Positions 24,769-32,950 of a stretch of DNA of 64,000 bases are shown piece after piece. Made by a program: the position numbers and the translations under genes. The DNA is taken from NCBI GenBank assembly GCA_027587225.1, contig JAPDDQ010000030.1, forward strand, positions 34,799 through 98,798, in the 5' to 3' direction. The number at the start of each line of letters is the position of its first letter. Position 1 is the first letter of the stretch. The notes beneath the pieces are model-generated. The model saw only the letters and a list, made by a program, of their open reading frames with translations, did not search any database and was not told where the DNA came from. This stretch comes from Solirubrobacter taibaiensis. Lineage in GTDB: Bacteria; Actinomycetota; Thermoleophilia; Solirubrobacterales; Solirubrobacteraceae.

Positions 24769-25418
24769 TCCTCGTCGTCGACGACGAGGAGGCCATTCGG
24801 GTCGCCCTCGAGCGCGCGCTGCGCCTCGAGGGCTTCGCCGTGCGTACGGCCGCCGACGGGGCGAGCGCGCTCGAAGCCGCGCAGGAGCGCCCGGCGGCGA
24901 TCGTGCTCGACGTCGTCCTGCCCGACCTCGACGGGCGCGAGGTCGCCGCGCGGCTGCGTGCGCAGGGGTTCGACACGCCGATCTGCATCCTCTCGGCGCG
25001 CGACGAGGTCGCCGACCGCGTCGCCGGCCTGCAGGCCGGCGCGGATGACTATCTGGTCAAGCCGTTCGCGATGGAGGAGCTCGTCGCGCGGCTGCACGCC
25101 CTGCTGCGCCGCGGCGCGCCCACGAACGTCGGTGAGGTACTCGTCTCCGGCGACCTGCGTGTGGACCCGGCGCGCCGGATCGCCTCGCGCGGCGGCGCCG
25201 AGCTGGACCTCACGCGCCGCGAGTTCGATCTGCTCGAAGCGTTCCTCCGCCACCCCGGCCTCGTGCTCACGCGCACGCAGCTGCTCGAACAGGTGTGGGG
25301 CTACGACTGGGAGGCCGACGGCAACGTGGTCGACGTGTTCGTCGGCTATCTGCGCCGCAAGGTCGGCGAGCCGCGGGTGATCCAGACGGTCCGCGGTGTC
25401 GGATTCGTGCTGCGGTGA
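24765..25418 (+). CDS. OmpR/PhoB-family response regulator, apparent CTG start
   Basis: 217 residues if read from CTG 24765, which gives the normal opening LILVVDDEE. Receiver: Asp6/Asp7, phospho-acceptor Asp49 in VLDVVLPD, Lys99 in YLVKPF. Winged helix at about 125-217 (LDLTRREFDLLEAFL, VWGYDWEADGNVVDVFVGYLRRK). No ATG, GTG or TTG is in frame near this point; the next is ATG 24594, deep inside the preceding gene, adding 57 residues of shadow composition. The CTG overlaps the stop of the secreted protein gene (CTGA), mimicking the ATGA junctions elsewhere. Cognate kinase follows with a GTGA overlap. Confidence 0.85.
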   Translation: MILVVDDEEAIRVALERALRLEGFAVRTAADGASALEAAQERPAAIVLDVVLPDLDGREVAARLRAQGFDTPICILSARDEVADRVAGLQAGADDYLVKPFAMEELVARLHALLRRGAPTNVGEVLVSGDLRVDPARRIASRGGAELDLTRREFDLLEAFLRHPGLVLTRTQLLEQVWGYDWEADGNVVDVFVGYLRRKVGEPRVIQTVRGVGFVLR

Positions 25419-26635
25419 AGTCTCTTTCGGGTCGCGTCGCGCTGCTCGTCACGTTGGCGGCGGCCGCCGTGTTCGTCGTCGTCGGCACGGTCCTGATCGC
25501 CGAGGTCGGCCGCCGCGAGCGCGCGACCTTCGACCGCGAGCTGCGCGCAACCGCCGAGCGCATGGTCGCCCCGGCGCGCCGCAACCGCACCGCGCAGCTG
25601 GACCGGCTCGCGGGCGACGCGTCCGTCCGGCTGCTCACCCGCGGCCGCGAGACCTACGACAACCTGCGCGCGCCCGAGCTGCCGATCTCGAAGAGCGGCC
25701 TGCGGACCGTGCGCGCGGAGGACGGCTCGTCCTGGCGGGTGATGCGCCGCGGGCGCCTGCTCGTCGCCCGCCCGCTCGCGCTCGTCGAGGACCGGATCGG
25801 CGACCTGCAGCGCACGATCGCGTTCGCGGCGCTGCTCGGGTTGCTCGCGACCGCCGTCATCGTGCGGTTCGTCGCCGCCCGCTCGCTGCGCCCACTCGCC
25901 ACCCTCCGCGACCAGGCCGCGACCATCACCACCACCCGCGCGCGGGTCGACGAATCGGGCCCGGCCGAAGTCGGCGAGGTCGCGCACTCGCTCAACGCGA
26001 TGCTCGCCCGGCTGGAGGCGTCGGTCGCCGCGACCGAGCGGTTCACGGCCGACGCCGGCCACGAGGTCCGCACCCCACTCACCAGTGTCCGGGCCAACCT
26101 CGCCGCGCTCAGACATGGCCCTGACGATCGGGTGTTGGGAGAGCTGGAGCGCGACGTGACGCGGCTCGCCGCGCTCCTCGACGCGCTCCAGGCCCTGGCC
26201 CGCGGCGACGCCGGCGCCGTCGCGCACGAGCCCGTGGACGTCGGCGACGTGGCCGACGCCGCGCTCGCCGACGCGCGCCGCCGCCACCCGCACGTGGACT
26301 TCGCGTTCGGTGACTCCCAAGAGCTCACCGTCACCGGCGACGCGACCGGCCTGCGCGCCATCTTCGACAACCTGCTCGAGAACGCCGCGCGGCACGGGGG
26401 GCGCACGGTCCGGATCGAGCTCGGGCCCCGCCACCTCGCCGTCGACGACGACGGCCCCGGCATCCCGGAAGACCAACGTGAGCGCGTGTTCGAGCGCTTC
26501 GTCCGTGGCGGCACGCAAGGCTCGGGACTCGGCCTCGCGATCGTCGCCCAGCAGGCCCAATTGCACGGCGGCGAGGCGTGGATCGAGCGCTCTTCGCTGG
26601 GTGGCGCACGCGTTCTCGTCACAATGCGCGCGTGA
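25415..26635 (+). CDS. Sensor histidine kinase, HAMP type
   Basis: 406 residues from GTG. Membrane segments at about 8-28 and 135-155 enclose a periplasmic-side region of about 105 residues; HAMP follows (about 155-210), then the His box DAGHEVRTPLTSV (phospho-acceptor His), N-box FDNLLENAARHGG, G1 DDDGPGIP and G2 GSGLGLAIV. Fully conserved and so active. It pairs with the OmpR-type regulator directly upstream (GTGA overlap), and its own stop overlaps the GTG of the Rrf2 gene. The stimulus is unknown. Confidence 0.9.
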   Translation: MKSLSGRVALLVTLAAAAVFVVVGTVLIAEVGRRERATFDRELRATAERMVAPARRNRTAQLDRLAGDASVRLLTRGRETYDNLRAPELPISKSGLRTVRAEDGSSWRVMRRGRLLVARPLALVEDRIGDLQRTIAFAALLGLLATAVIVRFVAARSLRPLATLRDQAATITTTRARVDESGPAEVGEVAHSLNAMLARLEASVAATERFTADAGHEVRTPLTSVRANLAALRHGPDDRVLGELERDVTRLAALLDALQALARGDAGAVAHEPVDVGDVADAALADARRRHPHVDFAFGDSQELTVTGDATGLRAIFDNLLENAARHGGRTVRIELGPRHLAVDDDGPGIPEDQRERVFERFVRGGTQGSGLGLAIVAQQAQLHGGEAWIERSSLGGARVLVTMRA

Positions 26636-27093
26636 AGGTCTCTGCCAAAGCCGATTACGCGGTGCGCGCCGCCACCGAGCTCGCTGCTGCCCAAGAGTCC
26701 GGCGGCCTCGTGCGCGCCGAGACGATCGCCACCGCGCAGGGCATCCCCCAGCGCTTCCTCGAGAACATCCTGTCCGACCTCCGCCACGCCGGGCTCGTGC
26801 AGAGCCAGCGCGGCGCGGAGGGTGGGCATCGCCTGAACCGGCCCGCGGCCGAGATCAGCGTCGCGGACATCATCCGCGCCGTCGACGGCCCGCTCGCCGC
26901 TGTGCGCGGCGAACGGCCGGAGTCCGTCACCTACGCGGGCCCGGCCGAGCCACTCCAGCGCGTGTGGATCGCCGTCCGCAAGAGCCTGCGCGACGTCGTC
27001 GAGCAGGTGAGCCTCGCCGACCTGGCCGGCGGCACGCTGCCGGACTCGGTCAACGCGCTCGCCGACGACCCCGAGGCCTGGACTACGCGATAG
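26632..27093 (+). CDS. Rrf2-family transcriptional regulator without cysteines
   Basis: 153 residues from GTG overlapping the kinase stop (GTGA). The winged helix is the N-terminal part: KADYAVRAATELA, RFLENILSDLRHAGLV, and the wing SQRGAEGGHRLNRP. No Cys occurs anywhere, so it cannot bind an Fe-S cluster like IscR, SufR or NsrR; it resembles the CymR-type branch that senses cysteine metabolism through a partner enzyme. Genes for sulfite-type oxidation, methionine and sulfate uptake follow within 9 kb, so a role in sulfur control is a reasonable inference. Confidence 0.85.
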   Translation: MKVSAKADYAVRAATELAAAQESGGLVRAETIATAQGIPQRFLENILSDLRHAGLVQSQRGAEGGHRLNRPAAEISVADIIRAVDGPLAAVRGERPESVTYAGPAEPLQRVWIAVRKSLRDVVEQVSLADLAGGTLPDSVNALADDPEAWTTR

Positions 27094-28222
27094 TCACCGG
27101 GTGCCGCACGACGGCGCCGAACAGGTAGCCGTTGGGGTTGAAGGCGACCGTGTCGGGTTGGGTGTTCCCGCGCCAGTCCGTGGCGCGGGCGCGCAGTTCG
27201 ACCGCACCCGTGGCCCGCGGCTTGGACACGTGGCGCCAGCGCACCCACGTGTTCGGGAGGTTGGGACCGTGCAACTGGGCCGGCTCGTAGCGGCCACCGG
27301 TGGAGATCTCGACGCGCTTGATCGGTGCGCGCCCGGACCATGAGCGGCCGGTCAGCACGTGCCGCCGGCCGGCCTGCAGCTCAGCGCCGAACGGCAGCTC
27401 GAACGCGCTCTTGACGACCTGCTGCGTGATCGGGACGCCGTCGAGCGTGTACTGCGTCGTGTTCCAGGCCGAGAAGAGCGGCTGGTCTGAGACCTCGATC
27501 CGGCCGACCCACTTGATCGACGCGATCCCGATCCAGCCCGGGACGACGACGCGGACCGGCGCGCCGTGGTCGGGCGGGAGCGGCGCACCGTTCATCTCGT
27601 AGGCGAGCAGGACGTCGTCAAGCGCCTTGCCGATGGGGAGTGGACGCCGCACGTGGCCGTTGGTGGCCACCTCGGCGTCCAAGCCCTCGGGCATCACGTC
27701 CACTGCGCGGCGCGTCACACCGGCGTGCTCGAGCACCGCGCGCAGCGGCACGCCGCGCCAGCGCGCGACGCCGATCGCGCCGAGCTTCCACTGCGTGCCG
27801 GTGGCCGGCGTCCCCTGCTGCGACGCGAAGAACGACCGCCCGTTGCCCGCGCATTCGATCGCGCTGAAGATCGTGCGGGACGGCAGCCGCTGCAGGTCCC
27901 GCAGCGACAGCGAGATGCCCTCCGGCCGCCGCAATCCGCTCCCGAACACCTGCAGCCGGTACGTGCGCGGGTCGATGATCGGCGTCGACGTGTGGTTGCG
28001 CACGAAGAAGCGCTCGTTCGGGATCGTGTACGGCAGTCCCGCCGCCGTGTCCCACCGCATCTCGGCGTTCGTGCTGAGCGGGATGAACCATTCGGGCGGG
28101 AGCGGCTTGACGATCGGGCTCGTCTGCGCCCACGACGGAACGGCGGAGCGGCCGAGGGCGAGCGCCGACGCGCTCGCCGCGCCGACCTGCAACAGCCGGC
28201 GCCGGGTGAGGTCCTGCGTCAT
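27083..28222 (-). CDS. Tat-exported molybdopterin oxidoreductase, sulfite oxidase family
   Basis: 379 residues. The Tat signal TRRRLLQVG (6-14) with a following hydrophobic stretch and cleavage near WAQ (about 33) directs it out of the cell folded. The oxidoreductase molybdopterin domain (about 60-240) carries ECAGNGR with Cys124 as the expected Mo ligand, and a C-terminal Ig-like dimerisation domain (about 260-375) follows. This is the SorT/YedY/sulfite oxidase superfamily; likely substrates are sulfite or sulfoxides, but substrate is inferred. No heme domain is fused. Its start is divergent from the PucR gene across a control region. Confidence 0.87.
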   Translation of the reverse strand: MTQDLTRRRLLQVGAASASALALGRSAVPSWAQTSPIVKPLPPEWFIPLSTNAEMRWDTAAGLPYTIPNERFFVRNHTSTPIIDPRTYRLQVFGSGLRRPEGISLSLRDLQRLPSRTIFSAIECAGNGRSFFASQQGTPATGTQWKLGAIGVARWRGVPLRAVLEHAGVTRRAVDVMPEGLDAEVATNGHVRRPLPIGKALDDVLLAYEMNGAPLPPDHGAPVRVVVPGWIGIASIKWVGRIEVSDQPLFSAWNTTQYTLDGVPITQQVVKSAFELPFGAELQAGRRHVLTGRSWSGRAPIKRVEISTGGRYEPAQLHGPNLPNTWVRWRHVSKPRATGAVELRARATDWRGNTQPDTVAFNPNGYLFGAVVRHPVTIA

Positions 28223-28234
28223 GCCGCCGCAGAC

Positions 28235-28269
28235 TACACAAAGCTGATCGGGATTGCGGTATTTGTGGT
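28235..28269. promoter_or_regulatory. Putative operator in a divergent control region
   Basis: TACACAAAG at 28235-28243 and TTTGTGGT at 28262-28269 form an imperfect inverted pair between the molybdoenzyme and PucR genes. The same two words occur upstream of the sulfate importer (TTTGTGGT 31854-31861, CTTTGTGTA 31862-31870), suggesting a common regulator. Confidence 0.45.
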
Positions 28270-28286
28270 AGCGTGCGGCGTATGCG

Positions 28287-29426
28287 ATGGGAGTCCCTTT
28301 GTCCGTGCTCGCTGACCCCCGCGCGCAGCCGGCAGCGACGCACGTAGCCACCCTGCGCCAGATCCACCTGGGCATGATCGATGCCGTGCTGGCGGGCGGC
28401 GGCATCGCCCCGGTCGCGGCACTGGCGGCCGAGCAGCTCTCCGGCACGGTGGCGATCGTCCTGCCGGCCGCCGACATCGCCACCGCGGCGCCGGACGAGC
28501 GCCGCTTGGCCGCGGTCGAGCGCTACGTCACCGAGCGCCTCGAAGGCCGCCCGGTGAAGGTGCCCGCGGGCGTCGTCGCCGAGGTCGAGGTGCGCTCCGG
28601 CGACGAGCCGCTCGGCGCCGTCGTCCTGCTGGACGCTCCGCTCGCAGGGGGCGAGCGCGAGGTGCTGGAGCTCGCCGCCCTTGCCGCCCTCACCGCCGTG
28701 ACGTTGCGCGACGCGCGCGTCTCCCAGCGCCGCGCCGCGGCGGCGCTCTTCGACGAGCTCGAGCTGCTCTCCGGACCGGAGGTCCTGGCCCGCGCGCAGC
28801 GGCTGGGCGCCGACCTCGGCCAGGGCGCGAGCGCGTTCGTCGCGCGCCCGCCCGAAGGCCACACCGACCGCGTGCTGGCCGCGATCGCGCAGGAGCTCCC
28901 CGGCGCGCTCGCGGCCGCCCGCGGCGACCTCGTCGAGGCGCTGGCACCCGGCTCACCCGAGCGGCTTGCGCAGCGGCTTGCGGGGACGATGCCGGTCGGC
29001 GTCTCACCGCACGGGCCGGACCCCGCGGGGTTCGGCATCGCGCTGAAGGTGGCCGCGCTCACGCTGGAGCTCGACGGCGGGGAGGAGCTCCGCAACGGGA
29101 GCTGGCGCCTGCTGCTGGCGACGGCCGCGACGGACCCGAGCGCGCTGACGGCGCTCGTGGACAGCACGGTGGGCCGTGCGATCGAGCACCTCGACACGCT
29201 GCGCGCCTACTTCGAGCACGGCGCCAACATGAACGCGACGGCGGAGGCGGTCTACGCGCACCGGCACACGGTGGCGAACCGGCTCGAACGGGTCCGGACC
29301 CTCACCGGGCACGACCCGCAGGTGCCCGCGGGGCAGGCCCAGCTCGCGCTGGGCCTGCAGGCGCTGGACGTGCAGCGGGCGCTTAGAAAGCGGGCAGAAC
29401 GGCGCCCTGGTACTTCTCGTCGATGA
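28287..29426 (+). CDS. PucR/CdaR-type transcriptional regulator
   Basis: 379 residues. The N-terminal two thirds are Ala/Leu-rich and contain a GAF-like segment (about 40-150, EVRSGDEPLGAVVLLDA). The C-terminus carries the PucR helix-turn-helix (about 295-350) with LRAYFEHGANMNATAEAVYAHRHTVANRL. Members of this family activate purine, sugar-acid or other catabolic genes upon ligand binding. Its place between a molybdoenzyme and a methionine importer suggests control of sulfur or purine-linked genes. The 3' end overlaps metQ on the other strand by 44 bases. Confidence 0.83.
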   Translation: MGVPLSVLADPRAQPAATHVATLRQIHLGMIDAVLAGGGIAPVAALAAEQLSGTVAIVLPAADIATAAPDERRLAAVERYVTERLEGRPVKVPAGVVAEVEVRSGDEPLGAVVLLDAPLAGGEREVLELAALAALTAVTLRDARVSQRRAAAALFDELELLSGPEVLARAQRLGADLGQGASAFVARPPEGHTDRVLAAIAQELPGALAAARGDLVEALAPGSPERLAQRLAGTMPVGVSPHGPDPAGFGIALKVAALTLELDGGEELRNGSWRLLLATAATDPSALTALVDSTVGRAIEHLDTLRAYFEHGANMNATAEAVYAHRHTVANRLERVRTLTGHDPQVPAGQAQLALGLQALDVQRALRKRAERRPGTSRR

Positions 29427-30210
29427 ACTGCTTGACCTCGGGCGAGGTCAGCAGCGCGGCGAGCTTCTTCACGCGGGGATCCTGCGCCTCCTCGGGCAGC
29501 GTGACGAGGAGGTTCGCGTTCGGGTTGTTCTCGGCGGCCTCGAGCACGAGCGCATCGGTGGACGGCGTGAGGCCACCCTCGATCGCGTAGTTGCCGTTGA
29601 TCACGGCGAGATCGGCGTCGTCGAGCGCGCGCGGCGTCTGCGCGGCCTCGACCTCGGCGAACTCGAGGTGCTTGGGGTTGGACTCGATGTCGCGGACCGT
29701 CGCCGACTCGGTCGCGTCGGCCTTGAGCGTGATCAGGTTGTTGGCCGCGAGCAGGCGCAGCGCGCGGGCCTCGTTGGTGGCGTCGTTGGGGATCGCGACC
29801 TGGGCGCCATTCGGCACCGCGCCGATGTCCTTGATGTCACGCGAGTACAGGCCGAGCGGCTCGATGTGCACGCCGACGACCGACGTGGCCTTGAAGTTGC
29901 GCGACTTCTCCTGCTCGGCGAGGTACGCCGGCGTCTGGAAGTAGTTCGCGTCGAGCTGGTGGTCGACGAGCGCGGTGTTCGGGAGCACGTAGTCCGTGAA
30001 CTCCTTGACCTCGAGCTCGAGGCCGTTCTTCTCGGCGAGGTTGTCCTTGATGAAGTTGAGGATCTCGGCGTGCGGGACGGGGGAGGCGCCGACGACGAGC
30101 GGCTTGGACGTGTCGGTGGACGACGACGAAGCGGGCTGCTCCTCGTCGCCGCAGGCGACCACACCGACGGCAAGCGCGGCGGCGGTCAGGGCGAGGGCGA
30201 TGCGACGCAT
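29383..30210 (-). CDS. metQ: Methionine-type ABC transporter substrate-binding lipoprotein MetQ
   Basis: 275 residues. A lipoprotein signal ends at the lipobox VVAC (about Cys20), then a Ser/Thr linker and the NlpA/MetQ fold starting PLVVGASPVPHAEIL and running through LDANYFQTPAYL, YSRDIKDIGAVPNGA and IPNDATNEARALRLL. These are the landmarks of D/L-methionine-binding proteins. Together with the upstream permease and ATPase genes it forms a MetNIQ importer. It is last in the operon, 15 bases after metI; a possible RBS GGAG precedes it. Confidence 0.9.
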   Translation of the reverse strand: MRRIALALTAAALAVGVVACGDEEQPASSSSTDTSKPLVVGASPVPHAEILNFIKDNLAEKNGLELEVKEFTDYVLPNTALVDHQLDANYFQTPAYLAEQEKSRNFKATSVVGVHIEPLGLYSRDIKDIGAVPNGAQVAIPNDATNEARALRLLAANNLITLKADATESATVRDIESNPKHLEFAEVEAAQTPRALDDADLAVINGNYAIEGGLTPSTDALVLEAAENNPNANLLVTLPEEAQDPRVKKLAALLTSPEVKQFIDEKYQGAVLPAF

Positions 30211-30225
30211 GGGGAGGGCGTCCTT

Positions 30226-30888
30226 TCAGGAGTGGGAGAGGCGCCGGGACACGCGGTCGCCGGCGAACTGCAGGAGCTGCACCAGGACCACGAGCACGAC
30301 GACCGTGGCGATCGTCACCTCCGTCTCGTAGCGCTGGTAGCCGTAGCGGATGGCCACGTCGCCGAGGCCTCCGCCGCCGACGGCGCCGGCCATGGCGGAG
30401 TAGCCGATGACGCCGATCGTGGTGATGGTGATCCCGGACACGAGGCTGGGGAGCGCCTCGGGGACCAGGACCTTCTGGACGACCTCGCGGCGCCTCGCGC
30501 CGGAAGCCAGAGCCGCCTCCACGAGGCCGCTCGGCACTTCACGCAGCGCCGTCTCGACGATCCGCGCGAAGAACGGGATCGTCGCCAGCGCGAGCGGCAC
30601 GATCGCCGCCGTGGTGCCGATGGTGGTGCCGACGAGCGCCCGCGTGAGCGGGATCACGGCCACCAGCAGGATGATGAAGGGGACGGACCGACCGACGTTC
30701 ACGACCGCGCCGATCACCCGGTTCGCGACCGTCGACTCGAGCAGCCCACCACGGTCGGTGAGCAGCAGCAGGACGCCGAGCAGGAGCCCGAACGGGATCG
30801 TGACGAGCATCGCCACGCCCACCATCGCGAGCGTCTCGAGCGTGGCCTCCCACAACAGCGGGGTCCATTCGCTCCAACCGTCGGTCAT
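30226..30888 (-). CDS. metI: Methionine ABC transporter permease MetI
   Basis: 220 residues, five membrane segments, and the coupling-helix motif EAALASGARRREVVQKVLVPEALP (about 125-145 region) that contacts the ATPase. The GLLLGVLLLL start and PFFARIVETALREVPSGLVEAA are typical of MetI. The gene overlaps metN by 4 bases (ATGA 30885-30888), so the proteins are made together. The order metN-metI-metQ is the standard one. Confidence 0.92.
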   Translation of the reverse strand: MTDGWSEWTPLLWEATLETLAMVGVAMLVTIPFGLLLGVLLLLTDRGGLLESTVANRVIGAVVNVGRSVPFIILLVAVIPLTRALVGTTIGTTAAIVPLALATIPFFARIVETALREVPSGLVEAALASGARRREVVQKVLVPEALPSLVSGITITTIGVIGYSAMAGAVGGGGLGDVAIRYGYQRYETEVTIATVVVLVVLVQLLQFAGDRVSRRLSHS

Positions 30889-31790
30889 ACCGTCACGCCT
30901 TTCGGGCTCACGACGAGCGCGCGGGTGACGCGCCGGTCACCGATGCGCTCCGTGGAGCGCGCCTCGACGCGTTCGCCGTCGGAGAGCTGGAGCTCGTCGT
31001 CGAACACGACGACCTCGCGCGCCTCCTCGTGCTCACCGATCTCGACCCGGCCGAACTGGGGCAGCAGGCCGGTGGCGAGGCGAGAATCCCGGCGCGCGAC
31101 GACCTCGCCGAGCGGGCCGTGCTCGACCACGCGGCCGGCGTCGAGCAGCGCGACGCTGTCGCAGGCACGCCGGACGACGTCCATCTCGTGCGTGATCAGC
31201 AGGACCGTCAGGCCGAGCTCCGTGTTGATCCGCCGCAGCAGATCCAGCACCGAGTTGGTCGTCTCCGCGTCCAGCGCGGAAGTCGCCTCGTCCGACAGCA
31301 GCAGCGAAGGCTCGGAGGCCAGCGCGCGGGCGATGCCGACGCGCTGCTTCTGGCCGCCGGACAGTTGTGCCGGATAGGAGTCGCCGCGGTCGCCGAGCCC
31401 GACGAGGTCGAGCAACTCGTGCGCGCGGCGGCGACGTTCGGCACGCCCGACGCCCGCGATCTCGAGCGGAAGCGCGACGTTCTCCGCCGCGGTCCGCGAG
31501 GTGAGCAGGTTGAACTGCTGGAAGATCATCCCGATCCGCCGGCGGGCGGCCCGCAGTTGCGGGCCGCGCATGCGGGTGATGTCCTCGCCCTCGAGCGAGA
31601 TCGTGCCGGCGGTCGGCTCCTCGAGCCGGTTCACGCAGCGGATCAGCGTGCTCTTGCCGGTCCCGCTGCGCCCGATGACGCCGACGATCTCACCCGCGGG
31701 CACGACGAGGTCGACGCCGTCGAGGGCGACGACACCGTTCGGGAAGACCTTGCGTAAGCCACTGATTTCGAGCATCGAGGGGCGCAGCAT
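30885..31790 (-). CDS. metN: Methionine ABC transporter ATPase MetN with NIL-like C-terminal domain
   Basis: 301 residues. Walker A GRSGTGKST (about 42-50), Q-loop FQQFNLL, signature LSGGQKQR, Walker B LLLSDEAT and H-loop ITHEMD are intact. After the ABC core comes a C-terminal part (about 240-300) shorter than a full NIL domain, which in MetN binds methionine to shut the transporter. It begins at ATG 31790; an internal ATG at 31775 is possible but has no better RBS. It shares a 125-base divergent control region with the sulfate-binding protein gene. Confidence 0.9.
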   Translation of the reverse strand: MLRPSMLEISGLRKVFPNGVVALDGVDLVVPAGEIVGVIGRSGTGKSTLIRCVNRLEEPTAGTISLEGEDITRMRGPQLRAARRRIGMIFQQFNLLTSRTAAENVALPLEIAGVGRAERRRRAHELLDLVGLGDRGDSYPAQLSGGQKQRVGIARALASEPSLLLSDEATSALDAETTNSVLDLLRRINTELGLTVLLITHEMDVVRRACDSVALLDAGRVVEHGPLGEVVARRDSRLATGLLPQFGRVEIGEHEEAREVVVFDDELQLSDGERVEARSTERIGDRRVTRALVVSPKGVTV

Positions 31791-31915
31791 AGAAAAGACC
31801 TAATCCGGATCAGATTTAGACTTATTAGCGCCGAGGTGCAAATTCCCATCGGGTTTGTGGTCTTTGTGTAAGGTGAAGCCCGATCAACTTCTACCTGTTT
31901 CGAGGAGCCCTTCCC
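31791..31915. promoter_or_regulatory. Divergent control region between metN and the sulfate importer
   Basis: A relatively AT-rich stretch. It holds an imperfect dyad CTAATC...GATTTAG (31800-31819), then the tandem TTTGTGGT/CTTTGTGTA (31854-31870) shared with the molybdoenzyme/PucR region. A GAGGAG ribosome binding site (31902-31907) precedes the GTG of the sulfate-binding protein gene at 31916. No riboswitch with the S-box core was recognised. Confidence 0.5.
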
Positions 31916-32944
31916 GTGAGATCCACCACAGCCCTGGCGGCCGTCCTGCTTGCTCTGGTCGTCGCTGCCTGCGGTGGCGCGAGCGACGAAGTCGGCGGCG
32001 AGTCCACTCCCGCCGCCGCGGCCGGTGGCGGCGAGGCCGTCAAGCTCTCGCTCGTCGCATACGCCGTGCCCAAGGTCGGCTTCGACCTGGTCATCCCGGC
32101 CTTCAACCAGACGCCCGAAGGCAAGGGCGTCAGCTTCAACCAGTCCTATGGCGCTTCCGGCGACCAGTCGCGCAAGGTCGAGTCCGGCCTGCCGACGGAC
32201 ATCGTGAACTTCTCCGTCGAGCCCGACGTCACCCGGCTCGTGAAGTCCGGCCAGGTCGACGACGACTGGAACTCCGGCGAGCACAAGGGCATCCCGTTCG
32301 GCTCCGTCGTGACGATCGTGACGCGCAAGGGCAACCCCAAGGGCATCAAGACCTGGGACGACCTGCTCAAGGACGGCGTCGAAGTCGTCACGCCGAATCC
32401 GTTCTCGTCCGGCTCCGCGAAGTGGAACCTGCTCGCGCCGTACGCCGAGAAGAGCAACGGCGGCCAGGACCCGAAGGCGGGCCTCGCCTACCTCGAGAAG
32501 CTGATCGGCGACCACATCAAGGTGCAGCCGAAGTCGGGCCGTGAGGCCACCGAGACGTTCCTGCAGGGCACCGGCGACGTGCTCCTCTCCTACGAGAACG
32601 AGGCACTGTTCGCCGAGCGCAACGGCGAAGAGGTCGAGCACACCAACCCGCCGGTGACGTTCAAGATCGAGAACCCGGTCGCGGTGCTCAACACGTCCAA
32701 GAACAAGGAGAACGCGCAGGCCTTCGTGGACTTCCTCTACACCGAGGAGGGCCAGACCAAGTGGGCCGAGGCCGGTTTCCGCCCGGTCGACGAGGCCGTC
32801 GCGCAGAAGTTCGCGGCGGACTTCCCGGCGCCCGAGAAGCTGTGGACGATCGACGACCTCGGCGGCTGGAGCAAGGTCAACGACGAGCTCTTCGAGCCGG
32901 AGACCGGCTCCGTGGCCAAGATCTACGACGAGGCCACGAGCTAG
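31916..32944 (+). CDS. Sulfate/thiosulfate-binding lipoprotein
   Basis: 342 residues from GTG with a GAGGAG box. Lipobox VAAC near Cys20 follows a hydrophobic signal; a Gly/Ala-rich linker comes next. The Sbp/CysP core is evident in LSLVAYAVPKVGFD, FNQSYGASGDQSRKVESGLP, SVVTIVTRKGNPKGI, and NPFSSGSAKWNLLAPY, which carry the residues that hold the oxyanion. It delivers sulfate (or thiosulfate) to the permease pair encoded next. First gene of the four-gene sulfate operon. Confidence 0.92.
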   Translation: MRSTTALAAVLLALVVAACGGASDEVGGESTPAAAAGGGEAVKLSLVAYAVPKVGFDLVIPAFNQTPEGKGVSFNQSYGASGDQSRKVESGLPTDIVNFSVEPDVTRLVKSGQVDDDWNSGEHKGIPFGSVVTIVTRKGNPKGIKTWDDLLKDGVEVVTPNPFSSGSAKWNLLAPYAEKSNGGQDPKAGLAYLEKLIGDHIKVQPKSGREATETFLQGTGDVLLSYENEALFAERNGEEVEHTNPPVTFKIENPVAVLNTSKNKENAQAFVDFLYTEEGQTKWAEAGFRPVDEAVAQKFAADFPAPEKLWTIDDLGGWSKVNDELFEPETGSVAKIYDEATS

Positions 32945-32950
32945 CGCTCC

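Noticed and set aside
31791..31915. Possible SAM (S-box) riboswitch before metN
   Set aside because: The region is short, divergent, and lacks the conserved S-box core and terminator; protein operators fit better.
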